Below are positions 17,112 through 26,327 of a stretch of DNA of 64,000 nt, in pieces. Each line of letters starts with the position of its first letter. Position 1 is the first letter of the stretch. The notes under the pieces are model-generated. The model was not told the origin of the DNA. It searched no databases and saw only the letters and a program-made list of their open reading frames with translations. This stretch comes from Nostoc sp. UHCC 0302 (GTDB lineage Bacteria > Cyanobacteriota > Cyanobacteriia > Cyanobacteriales > Nostocaceae), in contig NZ_CP151099.1 in NCBI RefSeq assembly GCF_038096175.1, positions 1,118,501 through 1,182,500 on the forward strand. Direction: 5' to 3'. The translations under genes and the position numbers were made by a program.

Positions 17112-18143
17112 ATGACAAATGACCAATTGAAGAAAAAGGGTAAGTCACTCCCGCCAAAGCTGATTATTTGGTTGGGTAAGTTTGTTTGGACTACTCTGTG
17201 GCAGATAATGATGTCTAAGCTGGCTCCCCGCAATCAGTCAGGAGAATATATTCGTCCTAACAGCCAGTTTCGCAATTTTATCGGCGTAGCAGATGGGAAT
17301 CCTTACCCACCAGCTGCGGGACGTTATACACTCTATGTTGGGTTGAGTTGTCCTTGGGCGCATAGAACCCTGGTTGTGCGATCGCTTAAAGGACTCGAAG
17401 CAGTAATATCAGTTTGTATAGTCTATCCTTCTTCCACACAAGGCGGTTGGGTGTTCAATGAAGAAGGACAGGGTTTTCAAACACTTGCTGAACTGTATCA
17501 ATTAGCAGAACCCGGCTACACTGGTCGTTCTACAGTTCCAGTCCTATGGGATAACCAAACAAAAACCATTGTCAATAATGAGAGTTCAGAAATTATTGTG
17601 ATGTTGAACTCTCAGCTTAATGAATTTGCAAAAAATCCCCACTTGGATCTCTACCCGCAAGCACTCAAAGAAAAAATTGATTGGTGGAATGAGAAAATTT
17701 ATCATGCCGTGAACAATGGCGTGTATCGCTGCGGTTTTGCTCAAACTCAAGAAGCATACAATCAGGCTTGTAATGAACTGTTCACAACTCTTGATGAGAT
17801 TGAGACAGTCTTGCAGAATAGCCGCTATTTATGTGGAGAAAATCTCACACTAGCAGATGTCCGCCTATTCACAACGTTATTTCGGTTTGATAGTGCCTAC
17901 TATGGGTTGTTTAAGTGCAACCGTCAGCGAATTCGGGATTATCCAAATCTAGGAAGTTATTTACGTGACCTCTATCAGCTTCCAGGTGTTGCTGACACCT
18001 GCGACGTAGAAAGCGTGAAACAGGACTATTATGGTAACTTGTTCCCACTCAATCCTGGTGGGATTATCCCTAATGGCCCTGATATGAAGTATCTTAACGA
18101 ACCACATAATCGCGAGAATATCAGCAAACTAGAAGTTTCATAA
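17112..18143 (+). CDS. Glutathionyl-hydroquinone reductase-like (Xi-class GST)
   Basis: This 343-residue protein has the layout of S-glutathionyl-(hydro)quinone reductases (YqjG/ECM4). An N-terminal thioredoxin-like domain carries the active-site motif CPWAHRTLVVRSLKGLE, with the Cys nucleophile at about residue 81, then STVPVLWD and NNESSEII (glutathione contacts). The C-terminal helical domain has ENLTLADVRLFTTLFRFD and YPNLGSYLRDLYQLPGV. The family reduces glutathionylated quinones. The start is uncertain: ATG 17112 lies in a repeat-rich leader, and a start at MMSKLAPRNQ (about 17208) would also leave a complete enzyme. Confidence 0.87.
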   Translation: MTNDQLKKKGKSLPPKLIIWLGKFVWTTLWQIMMSKLAPRNQSGEYIRPNSQFRNFIGVADGNPYPPAAGRYTLYVGLSCPWAHRTLVVRSLKGLEAVISVCIVYPSSTQGGWVFNEEGQGFQTLAELYQLAEPGYTGRSTVPVLWDNQTKTIVNNESSEIIVMLNSQLNEFAKNPHLDLYPQALKEKIDWWNEKIYHAVNNGVYRCGFAQTQEAYNQACNELFTTLDEIETVLQNSRYLCGENLTLADVRLFTTLFRFDSAYYGLFKCNRQRIRDYPNLGSYLRDLYQLPGVADTCDVESVKQDYYGNLFPLNPGGIIPNGPDMKYLNEPHNRENISKLEVS

Positions 18144-18195
18144 GTTACTCTAAGAACATATTCTTTGATGGCTGTGTTCTGGAGTTGGTGTCATT

Positions 18196-19080
18196 GTGAA
18201 GCAGATTAGTCGAGTTGCAATCGTCGGCGGAACTCATGGAAATGAGTTCACGGGAGCTTACCTAATCAAAAAGTTTGCTCAGTTTCCTAACTTGATTACT
18301 AGAAATAGTTTTGAGACAGTTACTCTATTAGCAAATCCTAAAGCTTTTGCAGTCGGAAGACGATATGTAGATAAAGATTTAAACCGCAGTTTTCTCAAGC
18401 AAGAATTAGAAGATCCCAAACTCAATAACTATGAAGAATTACGAGCTAAATCAATTCACAATAGCCTGGGTTATGGTGGGTATGAACAAGTAGATTTCAT
18501 CTTAGACTTACACAGCAGTACTGCTAATATGGGTTTAACAATTATTTTGGTAAATAGCCATCCCTTCAACTTAAAATTGGCTGCTTATCTTAGTCATATT
18601 AACCCTTTGGTTAAAGTGTATCGCTGTTCTTTTCAATCAGTAGAAGAAAACCCATTTCTAAATTCTTTGTGTGAATTAGGCTTTGCAATTGAGGTTGGCC
18701 CTATTGCCCAAGGTATCTTAAAAGCGAATTTATTTCAACAAACAGAGTCACTTGTTCATGCAGTTCTGGACTATATTCAAAGATTCAACCAAGATAAAAT
18801 TCCATCTATTAATGAAACGCTGACTTTATATCACCACTTATCGAGTGTAGACTACCCAAAACAAGAGGATGGTACAATCTTTGGGATGATTCATCCAGAA
18901 CTTCAAGACAGAGATTATGAAGCTCTGAACCCAGGAAATCCGATGTTCCTGACATTTGACGGTCAAACAATTGTTTATGAAGGAAAATCAACAGTCTGGC
19001 CTATTTTTATCAATGAAGCGGCTTATTACGAAAAGGGAGTTGCAATGAGTTTGACACAGAAGGAGCAAATTCATATATAG
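18196..19080 (+). CDS. Aspartoacylase (succinylglutamate desuccinylase/AspA family)
   Basis: This 294-residue zinc hydrolase removes the acyl group from N-acyl-aspartate. It starts at GTG 18196. The zinc site is visible: GGTHGNEFTG (His and Glu), the loop with NRSF (KDLNRSF), and DLHSST (second His). The later part has AIEVGPIAQG (catalytic Glu) and the family end region. Length matches bacterial aspartoacylases. It lies 50 bp after the glutathione-dependent enzyme on the same strand, but I know of no shared pathway. Confidence 0.9.
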   Translation: MKQISRVAIVGGTHGNEFTGAYLIKKFAQFPNLITRNSFETVTLLANPKAFAVGRRYVDKDLNRSFLKQELEDPKLNNYEELRAKSIHNSLGYGGYEQVDFILDLHSSTANMGLTIILVNSHPFNLKLAAYLSHINPLVKVYRCSFQSVEENPFLNSLCELGFAIEVGPIAQGILKANLFQQTESLVHAVLDYIQRFNQDKIPSINETLTLYHHLSSVDYPKQEDGTIFGMIHPELQDRDYEALNPGNPMFLTFDGQTIVYEGKSTVWPIFINEAAYYEKGVAMSLTQKEQIHI

Positions 19081-19246
19081 ATTTCTAATATAATTTATGT
19101 CTAATTTTTTATGAGTAGCTTAACTTTGTATTTTCCATGACTGAAACAATTAATCTTGTATTACACTTTAGAGGGAGGGAATTAGCTTTAGTAAGAAGAT
19201 AAGTTAATGTTTAAGATAGTCCACTATTCCTATGTCTTTGCTTAAA

Positions 19247-19281
19247 ATCTCCAGGAAAGTAATATTACTGGAGGTTATTTT
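19247..19281 (+). terminator. Likely rho-independent terminator
   Basis: Stem arms CTCCAG and CTGGAG are separated by 13 bases including TAATATTA, and are followed by GTTATTTTTTTA. It lies 170 bp downstream of the aspartoacylase gene and probably ends that transcript. Confidence 0.5.
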
Positions 19282-19423
19282 TTTATCTATAAATTTGTTA
19301 ATATTATATAGCGTTTCTCAAATAAGTGAGATATAGTTACGTAAAATTATCTGATCTGAGTTTTGATAAAAGCATATTCGATTGATTTACGGCAAAAAAT
19401 CATGATGTTTATAAAAAGGGAGA

Positions 19424-19672
19424 ATTTCTCAACGCCAACTAGCTAAACGGTTTTGTGTAGCTCTGAGTTTTGTAGTCAAGTTACCAAGCAATATCGTGAT
19501 ACGGGAAACGTAGCACCAAGAAAGTTTAATGAGGGAGTAAAACTGAGATTAACTCCAGAAAAACTCGAAATTTTGGCAGATATAATCGAAAACAATAATC
19601 ATGCAACCTTAGACGAACTGTACCAACTACTGCAAGAAAAAATTGGTATCAGTTTTTGGGGGTAAGTTGAAA
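19424..19672 (+). pseudogene. IS630-type transposase N-terminal remnant
   Basis: Pieces of a helix-turn-helix transposase N-terminus can be read in two frames: ISQRQLAKRFCVALSFVVKL, then (after a frameshift) KQYRDTGNVAPRKFNEGVKL and KLEILADIIENNNHATLDEL. This matches the DNA-binding part of cyanobacterial IS630 transposases. The catalytic part is absent. A GGGTCAAG-type repeat follows at 19687-19713. Confidence 0.7.
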
Positions 19673-20072
19673 CGACGCTTTTTTGACCCTTCGACTGCGC
19701 TCAGGGTCAAGTTATTTCTGCAATGTGCGATCGCCTCTCATGGTTATGCTGATTTTTTACTAGCTCAAGCCGCTACTTTTGTCTTCGATTTCAAAACTTT
19801 GTGGTTGATTGACTTTTTTGGTTGATTAATTTGTCCTGCTGTCACATACTCGATTGCGAGATTGATGGTATTTTATCAACAAAGGCAGAGGGCAGGAGGC
19901 AGAAGGCAGAAGGAATACTGTCTTCTGTCATCAGTTGAGTAACCGTAGCGAACTTGGGTTTAAGACCCCGACTGAACTCTTGTTCAATGGCTCCAAGTCA
20001 GGAGAAGTCTGAATCTCATAAGTGACTTGTTCCTTCTGCCTTCTTCAATTTTGCACAAACTCCTTTATCCCA

Positions 20073-20726
20073 ATGGCGATACAAGCTATGACACTCAATT
20101 TATATTTACTGCGGCATGGAGAAACTACTTTTAGTCAAAGTGGTAATTTCTGCGGTGAAACCGATGCAGAGTTGACTTCTGAAGGGATGCAGATGGCAGA
20201 GAGTTTTGCCGATGTTTATCAAGAATTGAAGTGGTCAGCGGTTTATGCTAGTCCAATGAAGCGCACAGTTGCAACTGCCAAGCCATTTTGTGATGCTATC
20301 GGTATGGATATGCAGTTGCGTGACGGACTTAGAGAAGGTAGTTACGGCAAATGGGAAACTTTGAGTAAATCGTTTATCCAAGAGAATTACGCAGAAAACT
20401 ATGTAAAATGGTTGACAGAACCCGCTTGGAATGCACCACTAGGTGGAGAAACTGCGGTAGATATTGCTAACCGTTCTATGCCTGTAATTGCTGAAATTCA
20501 AGAGAAACATCCCCAAGGTAATGTTTTAGTAGTTTCCCATAAAGCCACGATTCGGATTATGCTTTGCAGTTTACTGGGAATTGATTTGGGACGCTATCGT
20601 TATCGGGTGAATATTTTGGTTGCGTCGGTAAGTATGGTTAAATTTGACGTTAATGGCCCTTTGTTAGAAATATTAGGCGATCGCCATCATATACCCGATC
20701 ATATTCGCTCTCGTCCGGGAACATAA
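20073..20726 (+). CDS. Histidine phosphatase (phosphoglycerate mutase-like)
   Basis: I chose ATG 20073; ATG 20088 (MTLNLYLLRHGET) is also possible. The branch-1 histidine phosphatase motifs are LLRHGETTFSQSGNF (catalytic His), SPMKRTVATA (phosphate-pocket Arg), LREGSYGKWE (Glu) and VVSHKATIRIM (second His). The protein is about 217 residues, short for a cofactor-dependent mutase. The family includes sugar-phosphate and cofactor phosphatases, and the substrate is not evident. The upstream 200 bp is filled with GGCAGAA-type repeats. Confidence 0.88.
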   Translation: MAIQAMTLNLYLLRHGETTFSQSGNFCGETDAELTSEGMQMAESFADVYQELKWSAVYASPMKRTVATAKPFCDAIGMDMQLRDGLREGSYGKWETLSKSFIQENYAENYVKWLTEPAWNAPLGGETAVDIANRSMPVIAEIQEKHPQGNVLVVSHKATIRIMLCSLLGIDLGRYRYRVNILVASVSMVKFDVNGPLLEILGDRHHIPDHIRSRPGT

Positions 20727-20937
20727 TAGTCCCTTAAACAAAAACCGAAGACCAACACAAAAGGATTTAATTCACCGGAGAATGGCAAGAAATCTAAGGG
20801 CAAGAAAAAGTAATTAATCTGAAGTTACCCCATGCTTCTGGTTGAGTCAAGACCGTCAAAATAGTCAACCATTAACCATTGGGGTAGTTCGTACATCTCT
20901 TCAATATTGTCAGGGAATCACCTTCATCCTTAAAGTA

Positions 20938-21145
20938 CTACACCGAGAAGCTGTGTATCTTACTGTTCGCGGCGCAGCCCGTCGCAGACATCTCTTCACT
21001 ATCTAGCAACGCTCGCACTCTTGGTATGATTTCGGTAGCAAAACCCTCCATTTCTGTGGCAAAAGGTTGGAATTGCAACATGAAAGTACCAATTCCTGCT
21101 TTGGTAAATTCCGCAAGAAAAAGAGTTTGAGCCTTATTTACTTTT
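20938..21145 (-). pseudogene. C-terminal remnant of a luciferase-like flavin monooxygenase
   Basis: On the minus strand, AQTLFLAEFTKAGIGTFMLQ and QPFATEMEGFATEIIPRVRA can be read in one frame. This resembles the last 50 residues of bacterial luciferase-like (LLM, SsuD-type) monooxygenases. The N-terminal 300 residues are gone. The frame then runs into a GC-rich repeat (20966-20989) before a stop at 20938. The 5' side is cut off near the MITE at 21178. Confidence 0.65.
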
Positions 21146-21177
21146 ATTCACATAGTTTGGTTTTATTGCACCGACTT

Positions 21178-21280
21178 ATACTAATTCAATTAATGATTGT
21201 AATACATCTTTGGGTAAAGACGCGATGAATCGCGCCTCTACAAATGGTCTATTTGTCGCATTCTTTTTTCCAACTGGTAT
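21178..21280. repeat. 103-bp MITE-like element, copy 1
   Basis: The element is bounded by inverted ends (ATACTAATTC at one side, ACTGGTAT at the other) and has the palindrome GACGCGATGAATCGCG in its middle. A second copy of the same length, about 85-90 percent identical by eye, lies inverted at 33570-33672. No coding capacity. It fits a non-autonomous miniature transposable element. Confidence 0.8.
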
Positions 21281-21315
21281 TACTTATCTTCTCCTTGAGA
21301 AGAAATTATCAAATT

Positions 21316-22314
21316 ACGCCTAATGTGAATTAGAAAAAAAGGCGGGAGAAGTAAGAAGATGAAAGTTACCAGACTTTTAACTCAGACTTCCCCCATGACT
21401 AGCATAGACTTTGGAACATTAATTACAACAATATTTGTAGTAGTCGATGATTGGTATCAAAAGCAAGTAAAAAATGAAACTTTGATAAAACCGGGTGCGA
21501 AGACGAGAATGAGTGATAGCGAAATCATGACACTAGCATTGGTCATGGATTATCTACCATTTCCCGGAGAAACACAATTTCTTGGTTTCATCAGGGGAAA
21601 TTACAAGCAATGGTTTCCAAATTTACTCGACCAGAGTCAATTTAATCGGCGGTTACGCAAATTAGATGGGATGTTAGAGAACTTACGCCGCAGTTGGGTA
21701 GAGCAATTGGTTGAAGGAAGTGAAAAATATTTCCTTCTCGATACTAAACCGTTACCAGTATTAGGACTCAAACGAGACAAGCGATATAGTGACTTTGCCG
21801 GAAACGCTGCCCCTGGTCGATGTGCTGCTAGAGAAATGAGTTATTTTGGCTACAAGCTAGTAATGCTATCAACGTGGAATGGAATTGCCGTTGCTTATGA
21901 CATAGTACCTGCTAATACTGATGAAAGAATTGCCGCTGATGCTGTTTTAGAGATGGTTCAGCACAGCGATATTTACGCAGATAAAGGCTTTATTTCTGCC
22001 GACTGGCAAGCTGCCATCGCTCGCCGCACTGGTAATCGTATCTGGACAAACAAGCGCGATAACCAGCATCTTCAACATTCTCATGCTTTGAAACGTTTTA
22101 TTAGTCGTGTTCGCCAACGCGTTGAAGGTGTTTTTCACGAAATTCAAAATACTGGCCGTAATCCCGAACGCCTACTTAATAAAACTGTTGATGGCTTTTG
22201 TGTACATATTGCTGCCAAAGTTGCATCTCACACACTACGTCTATTGCTTCGCCGCCGTTTTGGCATCAATGTTCTCACTTTTCAGTCTCAACCTATTTAA
22301 TTCACATTAGGCGT
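21316..22314 (+). mobile_element. IS982-family insertion sequence, complete
   Basis: A 999-bp element has exact 17-bp terminal inverted repeats (ACGCCTAATGTGAATTA at 21316-21332 and its complement at 22298-22314). It is flanked by a 5-bp target duplication AAATT (21311-21315 and 22315-22319). It contains one intact transposase gene and has inserted into a degraded gene read on the minus strand. Intact ends and frame suggest recent, possibly ongoing mobility. Confidence 0.92.
21359..22300 (+). CDS. IS982-family transposase
   Basis: This 313-residue DDE transposase has the IS982 hallmarks: TRMSDSEIMTLALVMDYLPF near the N-terminus, the first catalytic Asp in YFLLDTKPLPV, the second in DIYADKGFISADW, and the Glu in RQRVEGVFHEIQN. 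The reading frame is uninterrupted. The stop codon lies within the right inverted repeat. A second in-frame ATG at 21394 could be the real start. Confidence 0.93.
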   Translation: MKVTRLLTQTSPMTSIDFGTLITTIFVVVDDWYQKQVKNETLIKPGAKTRMSDSEIMTLALVMDYLPFPGETQFLGFIRGNYKQWFPNLLDQSQFNRRLRKLDGMLENLRRSWVEQLVEGSEKYFLLDTKPLPVLGLKRDKRYSDFAGNAAPGRCAAREMSYFGYKLVMLSTWNGIAVAYDIVPANTDERIAADAVLEMVQHSDIYADKGFISADWQAAIARRTGNRIWTNKRDNQHLQHSHALKRFISRVRQRVEGVFHEIQNTGRNPERLLNKTVDGFCVHIAAKVASHTLRLLLRRRFGINVLTFQSQPI

Positions 22315-22319
22315 AAATT

Positions 22320-22556
22320 GCCAAATAGTAAGTTCTCTAAACCAAACTTTGCTGAGTCTGGCTCAATTACAAGCACACCTGTATTCGGGTTCAACTGACC
22401 ATAGCTTATATTTGCAAGTCTATTTGAACCATAAGGTGCATTAACGTTTTCTCCAAGACTTGTTATTCTTAAAATGTTTGCTGTAATCGGTGTTACAGTC
22501 GCTTGTGAGTTGTAAGTCGTTTCAAATGGATATTGTGTCTGTGCAATTGCATTTTA
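22320..22556 (-). pseudogene. Fragment of a hypothetical protein interrupted by IS982
   Basis: On the minus strand a frame reads AIAQTQYPFETTYNSQATVT, then GENVNAPYGSNRLANISYGQ and KFGLENLLFGNL up to the IS982 insertion point. It resumes for about a dozen codons beyond the IS and then meets the MITE. No start codon remains. The type (an extracellular beta-rich cyanobacterial hypothetical) is a guess. Both mobile elements lie in or next to this gene. Confidence 0.6.
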
Positions 22557-22698
22557 AATTATAAAATATAGTATTCATCAGATTTAGCGATCGCCGTCAC
22601 GTATAACCTGAGATTGAGTGTAGCTCAAGCCAGTAACCAAAACGTTATCTGCTGGAGCTTTAGATTTGGGTTTAGGCAGGATAGCTAAAAACAAATTT

Positions 22699-23343
22699 TT
22701 ACTCTGCCTTCTGGGTTATAGCTGCATTTACGATTGAAACAGGAACAGTACTAATACCGCGCACAAAAATATCTACACAGGTTTGGATATAGTCATCACG
22801 GCTATAGTTACCTTGAGCAAACTTTACTGTGCGGCAGAGCATTCCAGCTAACAGCATCCCCGTAAACATATCAACTGCCGGATATGGATCAAGCTCAGAC
22901 CTGACAGTACCTATTTTCTGGCTACATTGCAAGTAATCTATTAGCTTTTCTTTTAAAGGATTGGTAGCTTGTTGAATAACTTGCTTGGCTGCTTCAGGAT
23001 GACGTTTGGCTTCCCCAATAAAGGTACGAATCAAATCTTCTTGTCCTTCTAGCATTGTGTTGTAAAGCTGAGCATACCGCGTTAAATCAATGCTCAAATT
23101 CTGTGTCCATGTTTCTGGTTGAGCAAGGGCTTCTATTTGAAGTGCCAAAGCATTTTCAATCACTGCTCCTAACAATTGTTCTTTGCTAGCAAAGTGACGA
23201 AATAAAGTTACCTCATTTACACCAGCAACACGAGCTATTTCACGAGTAGTTGCTCCTTGAACACCTAAACTAGCAAAAACCTGTGAAGCCGCTTCTATCA
23301 AACGCGCACGGGTAAGGGTAGAGGAACGGACTGTTTTACTCAT
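22699..23343 (-). CDS. TetR-family transcriptional regulator
   Basis: This 214-residue repressor-type protein has the TetR DNA-binding domain at residues 8-55: LIEAASQVFASLGVQGATTR, then EIARVAGVNEVTLFRHFASK. The C-terminal ligand domain is helical (residues 60-210) and not diagnostic. It is encoded alone; the target is likely itself or the genes once located on either side, now degraded. Start ATG 23343. Confidence 0.9.
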   Translation of the reverse strand: MSKTVRSSTLTRARLIEAASQVFASLGVQGATTREIARVAGVNEVTLFRHFASKEQLLGAVIENALALQIEALAQPETWTQNLSIDLTRYAQLYNTMLEGQEDLIRTFIGEAKRHPEAAKQVIQQATNPLKEKLIDYLQCSQKIGTVRSELDPYPAVDMFTGMLLAGMLCRTVKFAQGNYSRDDYIQTCVDIFVRGISTVPVSIVNAAITQKAE

Positions 23344-23776
23344 TTATGCTGGTAAGTACTTACTTGCATTATAATCTATGTTTAAAAAGTTGTTGCATTT
23401 TAGAGAGATAAAATGACGATAAACTTAATACATAATTTTACAAATCAGTCAAGATAAAAAAGTATAGCAATTGACTAATTTAGCGCAGACTTAAATGGCT
23501 ATAAATTAACCTCTGTTGGATATGGGGTAGAGATACTGTGCTCACTAAAGTTAGCAGAGTCAATATTGTTTGTGTGGATGACGGCTTGAAGATTGAATCT
23601 TTAGAACATTTTTTCGATAACAGTCCATTTTTAAACCAACTGGCAGCAGGTTGCCTTTTTCAGAATAAGCTTTTCACTTTATTGTAAATAATAACCAGTC
23701 CTTCACGAAGACTGATTCTGAATTCTTCTTCAAGAATGTCTAATTAAACTAGCTTGTAGAAATAGTACTTATCAAG

Positions 23777-23874
23777 TTATATAGCGTTTCCAACTCCAGT
23801 GAGGTACAAAATAACCCCACCCGCGCTGTCGCGCGGGTGGGGTATATTTTATATGCCTGGCAATTGCTATATAA
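23777..23874. repeat. MITE-like element carrying a GC-rich hairpin
   Basis: Short inverted ends (TTATATAGC and GCTATATAA) enclose 98 bp that contain a perfect 13-bp stem, ACCCCACCCGCGC, with a TGTC loop (23814-23843). The hairpin is strikingly GC-rich in an AT-rich gap of 760 bp (23344-24103). The outer motif TATAGCGTTTC also occurs at 19308-19325. In the rest of this gap I see only a 49-codon open frame at 23538-23687 that I do not recognise. Confidence 0.6.
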
Positions 23875-24103
23875 TGCATATCTGATTAGATGATATCTGA
23901 TTGCTGTATGTATTTTTGTGACATAGCACTGTCATAATTATGCAATTGAGCTTTCTAAATTGGGCAATTAAGTTTGCACAAAGTGTAAATGACTAACCTA
24001 GCTACTTCAACTTATTGTATTGATTAAGCAAAGAGTTGAGCAGCTAAAAAAAAGCAATCAACTCCTAGTAAATTCCATCTCTCTTTATTAAGGATTAAAA
24101 ACC

Positions 24104-24310
24104 ATGCAAGCTATCAACAACACCCTTTTTACCGACATTACAGTTGAAGAATCTGCTACTGTCAGCGGTGGTACTTACGGTGATATCGTTAACTTTAACC
24201 TGAACAAATACCTGTTCGTCTTAGGCGCTGGTGTTGTATTTGGTAATCCTGGATTGACCGCTGATGAAGTACAATTCGGTTTTGAAAATGCTATTTCATT
24301 AGGTTGGTAA
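24104..24310 (+). CDS. Double-glycine leader peptide (bacteriocin-like precursor)
   Basis: A 68-residue protein with a clear ribosome binding site (AAGGATT). The leader NNTLFTDITVEESATVSGG ends in Gly22-Gly23, the pattern cut by C39-peptidase ABC exporters. The remaining 45 residues (TYGDIVNFNLNKYLFVLGAG and onward) are hydrophobic, have no Cys, and end in Trp. Many Nostoc-type genomes hold small peptides of this form. No maturation or export gene is next to it. A hairpin terminator follows at 24445. Function is unknown; an exported peptide is the best reading. Confidence 0.75.
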   Translation: MQAINNTLFTDITVEESATVSGGTYGDIVNFNLNKYLFVLGAGVVFGNPGLTADEVQFGFENAISLGW

Positions 24311-24444
24311 GCCTAAAGCTTAGGTAACTATTCAACTTTCCTTGGTTAATTATCTGAAAATATTTAGAATTCTATATTCCCAATTTTTCAGATATTCCCT
24401 TCCGCTTGAAGAATAAATAAGTAACAAATATCGATTCTTATCAG

Positions 24445-24472
24445 TACTGGAGCATCTTTGGATGTTCCAGTA
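24445..24472 (+). terminator. Hairpin terminator after the double-glycine peptide gene
   Basis: Arms TACTGGAGCAT and ATGTTCCAGTA (one G-T pair) flank the loop CTTTGG and are followed by TTTATATTT. This is the first strong hairpin after the peptide gene and probably ends its short transcript. Confidence 0.65.
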
Positions 24473-24616
24473 TTTATATTTGCTACCTGTTTAACCTTGG
24501 GTATACTAAGAAATAAATTTAAGGAAAATGATAATTATAAAGACAAATTATTCTAAATAAATATAGACAAATCCAAAGCAAGCTAATCTAAACTTACAAT
24601 TTTTAGTCACTTATTA

Positions 24617-24654
24617 GACTTGTCCGAAAATTCCAAAGCCAGACTGTTCAAAAC
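24617..24654. repeat. Solo end of the IS5-type element
   Basis: GACTTGTCCGAAAATTCC and following bases closely match the left end of the IS at 26708 (GACTTGTCTGAAAACTCC onward) for about 38 bp. No transposase is near. It is a relic end or a derivative of the element. Confidence 0.65.
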
Positions 24655-24733
24655 TCAAGAGTGAAAAGACTTAGATTTATACCAGATTTTTTCCTGCCTG
24701 CAAATAGGTTGACGCTTGTGCAATAAGTGTAAC

Positions 24734-26137
24734 CTAGTAAAGTGTCACCCCTTGGTTATAAGCATTTACAAAACTGGTATAGTCATACTCGACTTGAGTT
24801 GCATAGTTCACCGCAAAGTTAACGATTTCAGCTTTGAACACAGCCTGATTACCACTCACGATATCAGTCACTTCCTGATCAACACTGTCAGAAATAATTG
24901 CCGCATCGTAGTCTTTATCAGAGATGGCATGGTTCTTCGCAACGACTTTCCCTGCGTACGCGATCGCATCCATGAACTTGGACTTAGTCGTGAGCAACGT
25001 ATAATTAAAGCCCACTTCGTAGGGCGATTTTTCATGTAGCATAAAAGGAATGCTACTCACTGTCGCATAGCCAAGCAAAGGGTCAATATTTGAGAGCATA
25101 GCTTTAGTGGCTATTGTCACTCTTGCTCCCTCATGGTTTCCGTAGACGGAACTTGGTAATAGATTTGGACTTGCGATCGCAACTGCACTACTACTTTCCT
25201 GCTTCATCTCCAAAATCCGGTCATCATCAGTTGCTGAACTCGGCCCCTCAATCAGCAGAAAATAGCGGTACTTACCAAGACTACCAGTACCTGAACCTAA
25301 TTTCAGACGAATATCCTTGAGAGTGTAGTAACTATTGCTGTAACGTTTACTGCTAGGAATTGAGGCAATGTAGTTGCTTATAGCTCCAGCAATGTCTGAA
25401 TAGGTGCTACTGAATACAGGCTGGAGTTCAGAGGTTGTCTGGAAGATGCGATTGCCACTAATATTTAGCCGCGTGTACTTACTTAGCAAACGAGAACGGC
25501 TCTTATTTGATGCTTTTTTAATCAAATCCTTCACTACACCGCTCGTATTGCTCGATTCTAAACGGTAGGATTGTTCTTCGTTAGTTCCTTTAAAGTCGCT
25601 CATCTTGTTGAGGTAACTATCTAAGAAATTCCGCACAATATCTTGAGCATCACTGGAGCTAAGCCCGTTCTCTTTAGCGGCTAAAAGAATTGAAACTGCC
25701 ATACGTCGCAAATCCCAAACGTAGGGGCCAAGATAGCCTTCATCAAAATCGTTGGTATCAAAAACGTTGTTATCGTTGCTATCTCTCATTCCTCCCAGAT
25801 TCTGCATATGCATATCTCCCTCTAACCAGATGGCTGAGGTAGAGGAATTGACAAATACAGAACTTGGTAACGTTTGCATATCACGATAAAAGATGTGAGC
25901 CGTTCCCCGATAAAAGGCAAAGGAAGTGACTGTCATTTTTTGCATTTTGGTTGCTAGTTCTTGGGGCAACTGAGAAGCAAACTGATGGTTATATTGGTAA
26001 ATTTCATTTTCTACCCAAGTTGAACGAGGAGTTGCAGCTTGAACTGTAGATGTAAACCCCAAAGTTAAGATGAAGACAGCTGCGATTGCGCTGAGCGCAG
26101 TAACTCTTGAGGCGATCGCAGATATATATTTGAGCAT
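24734..26137 (-). CDS. Exported DUF2252 family protein
   Basis: This 467-residue protein has a signal peptide (hydrophobic 14-34, cut after VQAA). DUF2252 motifs follow: FAFYRGTAHIFYRD, then WLEGDMHMQNLGGMRD (His and Asn), FDTNDFDEGYLGPYVWDLRR, and later LLGYATVSSIPFMLHEKSPY. The family has a protein-kinase-like fold of unknown function, and exported versions are less usual. The gene is alone, about 420 bp from the double-glycine peptide and transcribed towards it. Confidence 0.85.
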   Translation of the reverse strand: MLKYISAIASRVTALSAIAAVFILTLGFTSTVQAATPRSTWVENEIYQYNHQFASQLPQELATKMQKMTVTSFAFYRGTAHIFYRDMQTLPSSVFVNSSTSAIWLEGDMHMQNLGGMRDSNDNNVFDTNDFDEGYLGPYVWDLRRMAVSILLAAKENGLSSSDAQDIVRNFLDSYLNKMSDFKGTNEEQSYRLESSNTSGVVKDLIKKASNKSRSRLLSKYTRLNISGNRIFQTTSELQPVFSSTYSDIAGAISNYIASIPSSKRYSNSYYTLKDIRLKLGSGTGSLGKYRYFLLIEGPSSATDDDRILEMKQESSSAVAIASPNLLPSSVYGNHEGARVTIATKAMLSNIDPLLGYATVSSIPFMLHEKSPYEVGFNYTLLTTKSKFMDAIAYAGKVVAKNHAISDKDYDAAIISDSVDQEVTDIVSGNQAVFKAEIVNFAVNYATQVEYDYTSFVNAYNQGVTLY

Positions 26138-26327
26138 GAAATTTTCTTAGACGGTAAAGAAACTGGCTGTTGCTGGACTCTTGTATAAAAGCATCTAACA
26201 AGAATTTTTTACCACCTTGAGCGAGAACTTAGAAAGTGATTTCAAGCACAATGCAACAACTATTCATGTAAGGATTCAGGTAACAGAGTATTGACAAAGG
26301 GGACAGTTGAGGTGGAGTATCACAAAT

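Noticed and set aside
20959-20990. GC-rich TTCGCGGCGCAGCCCGTCGCAG considered as an attC or CRISPR-like repeat
   Set aside because: It is a single copy without R/L box order; it fits a dispersed cyanobacterial palindrome inserted in the luciferase-like remnant.
23538-23687. 49-residue frame from GTG (LTKVSRVNIVCVDDGLKIES...)
   Set aside because: I found no ribosome binding site, family motif or neighbour that supports it; left out as a gene.
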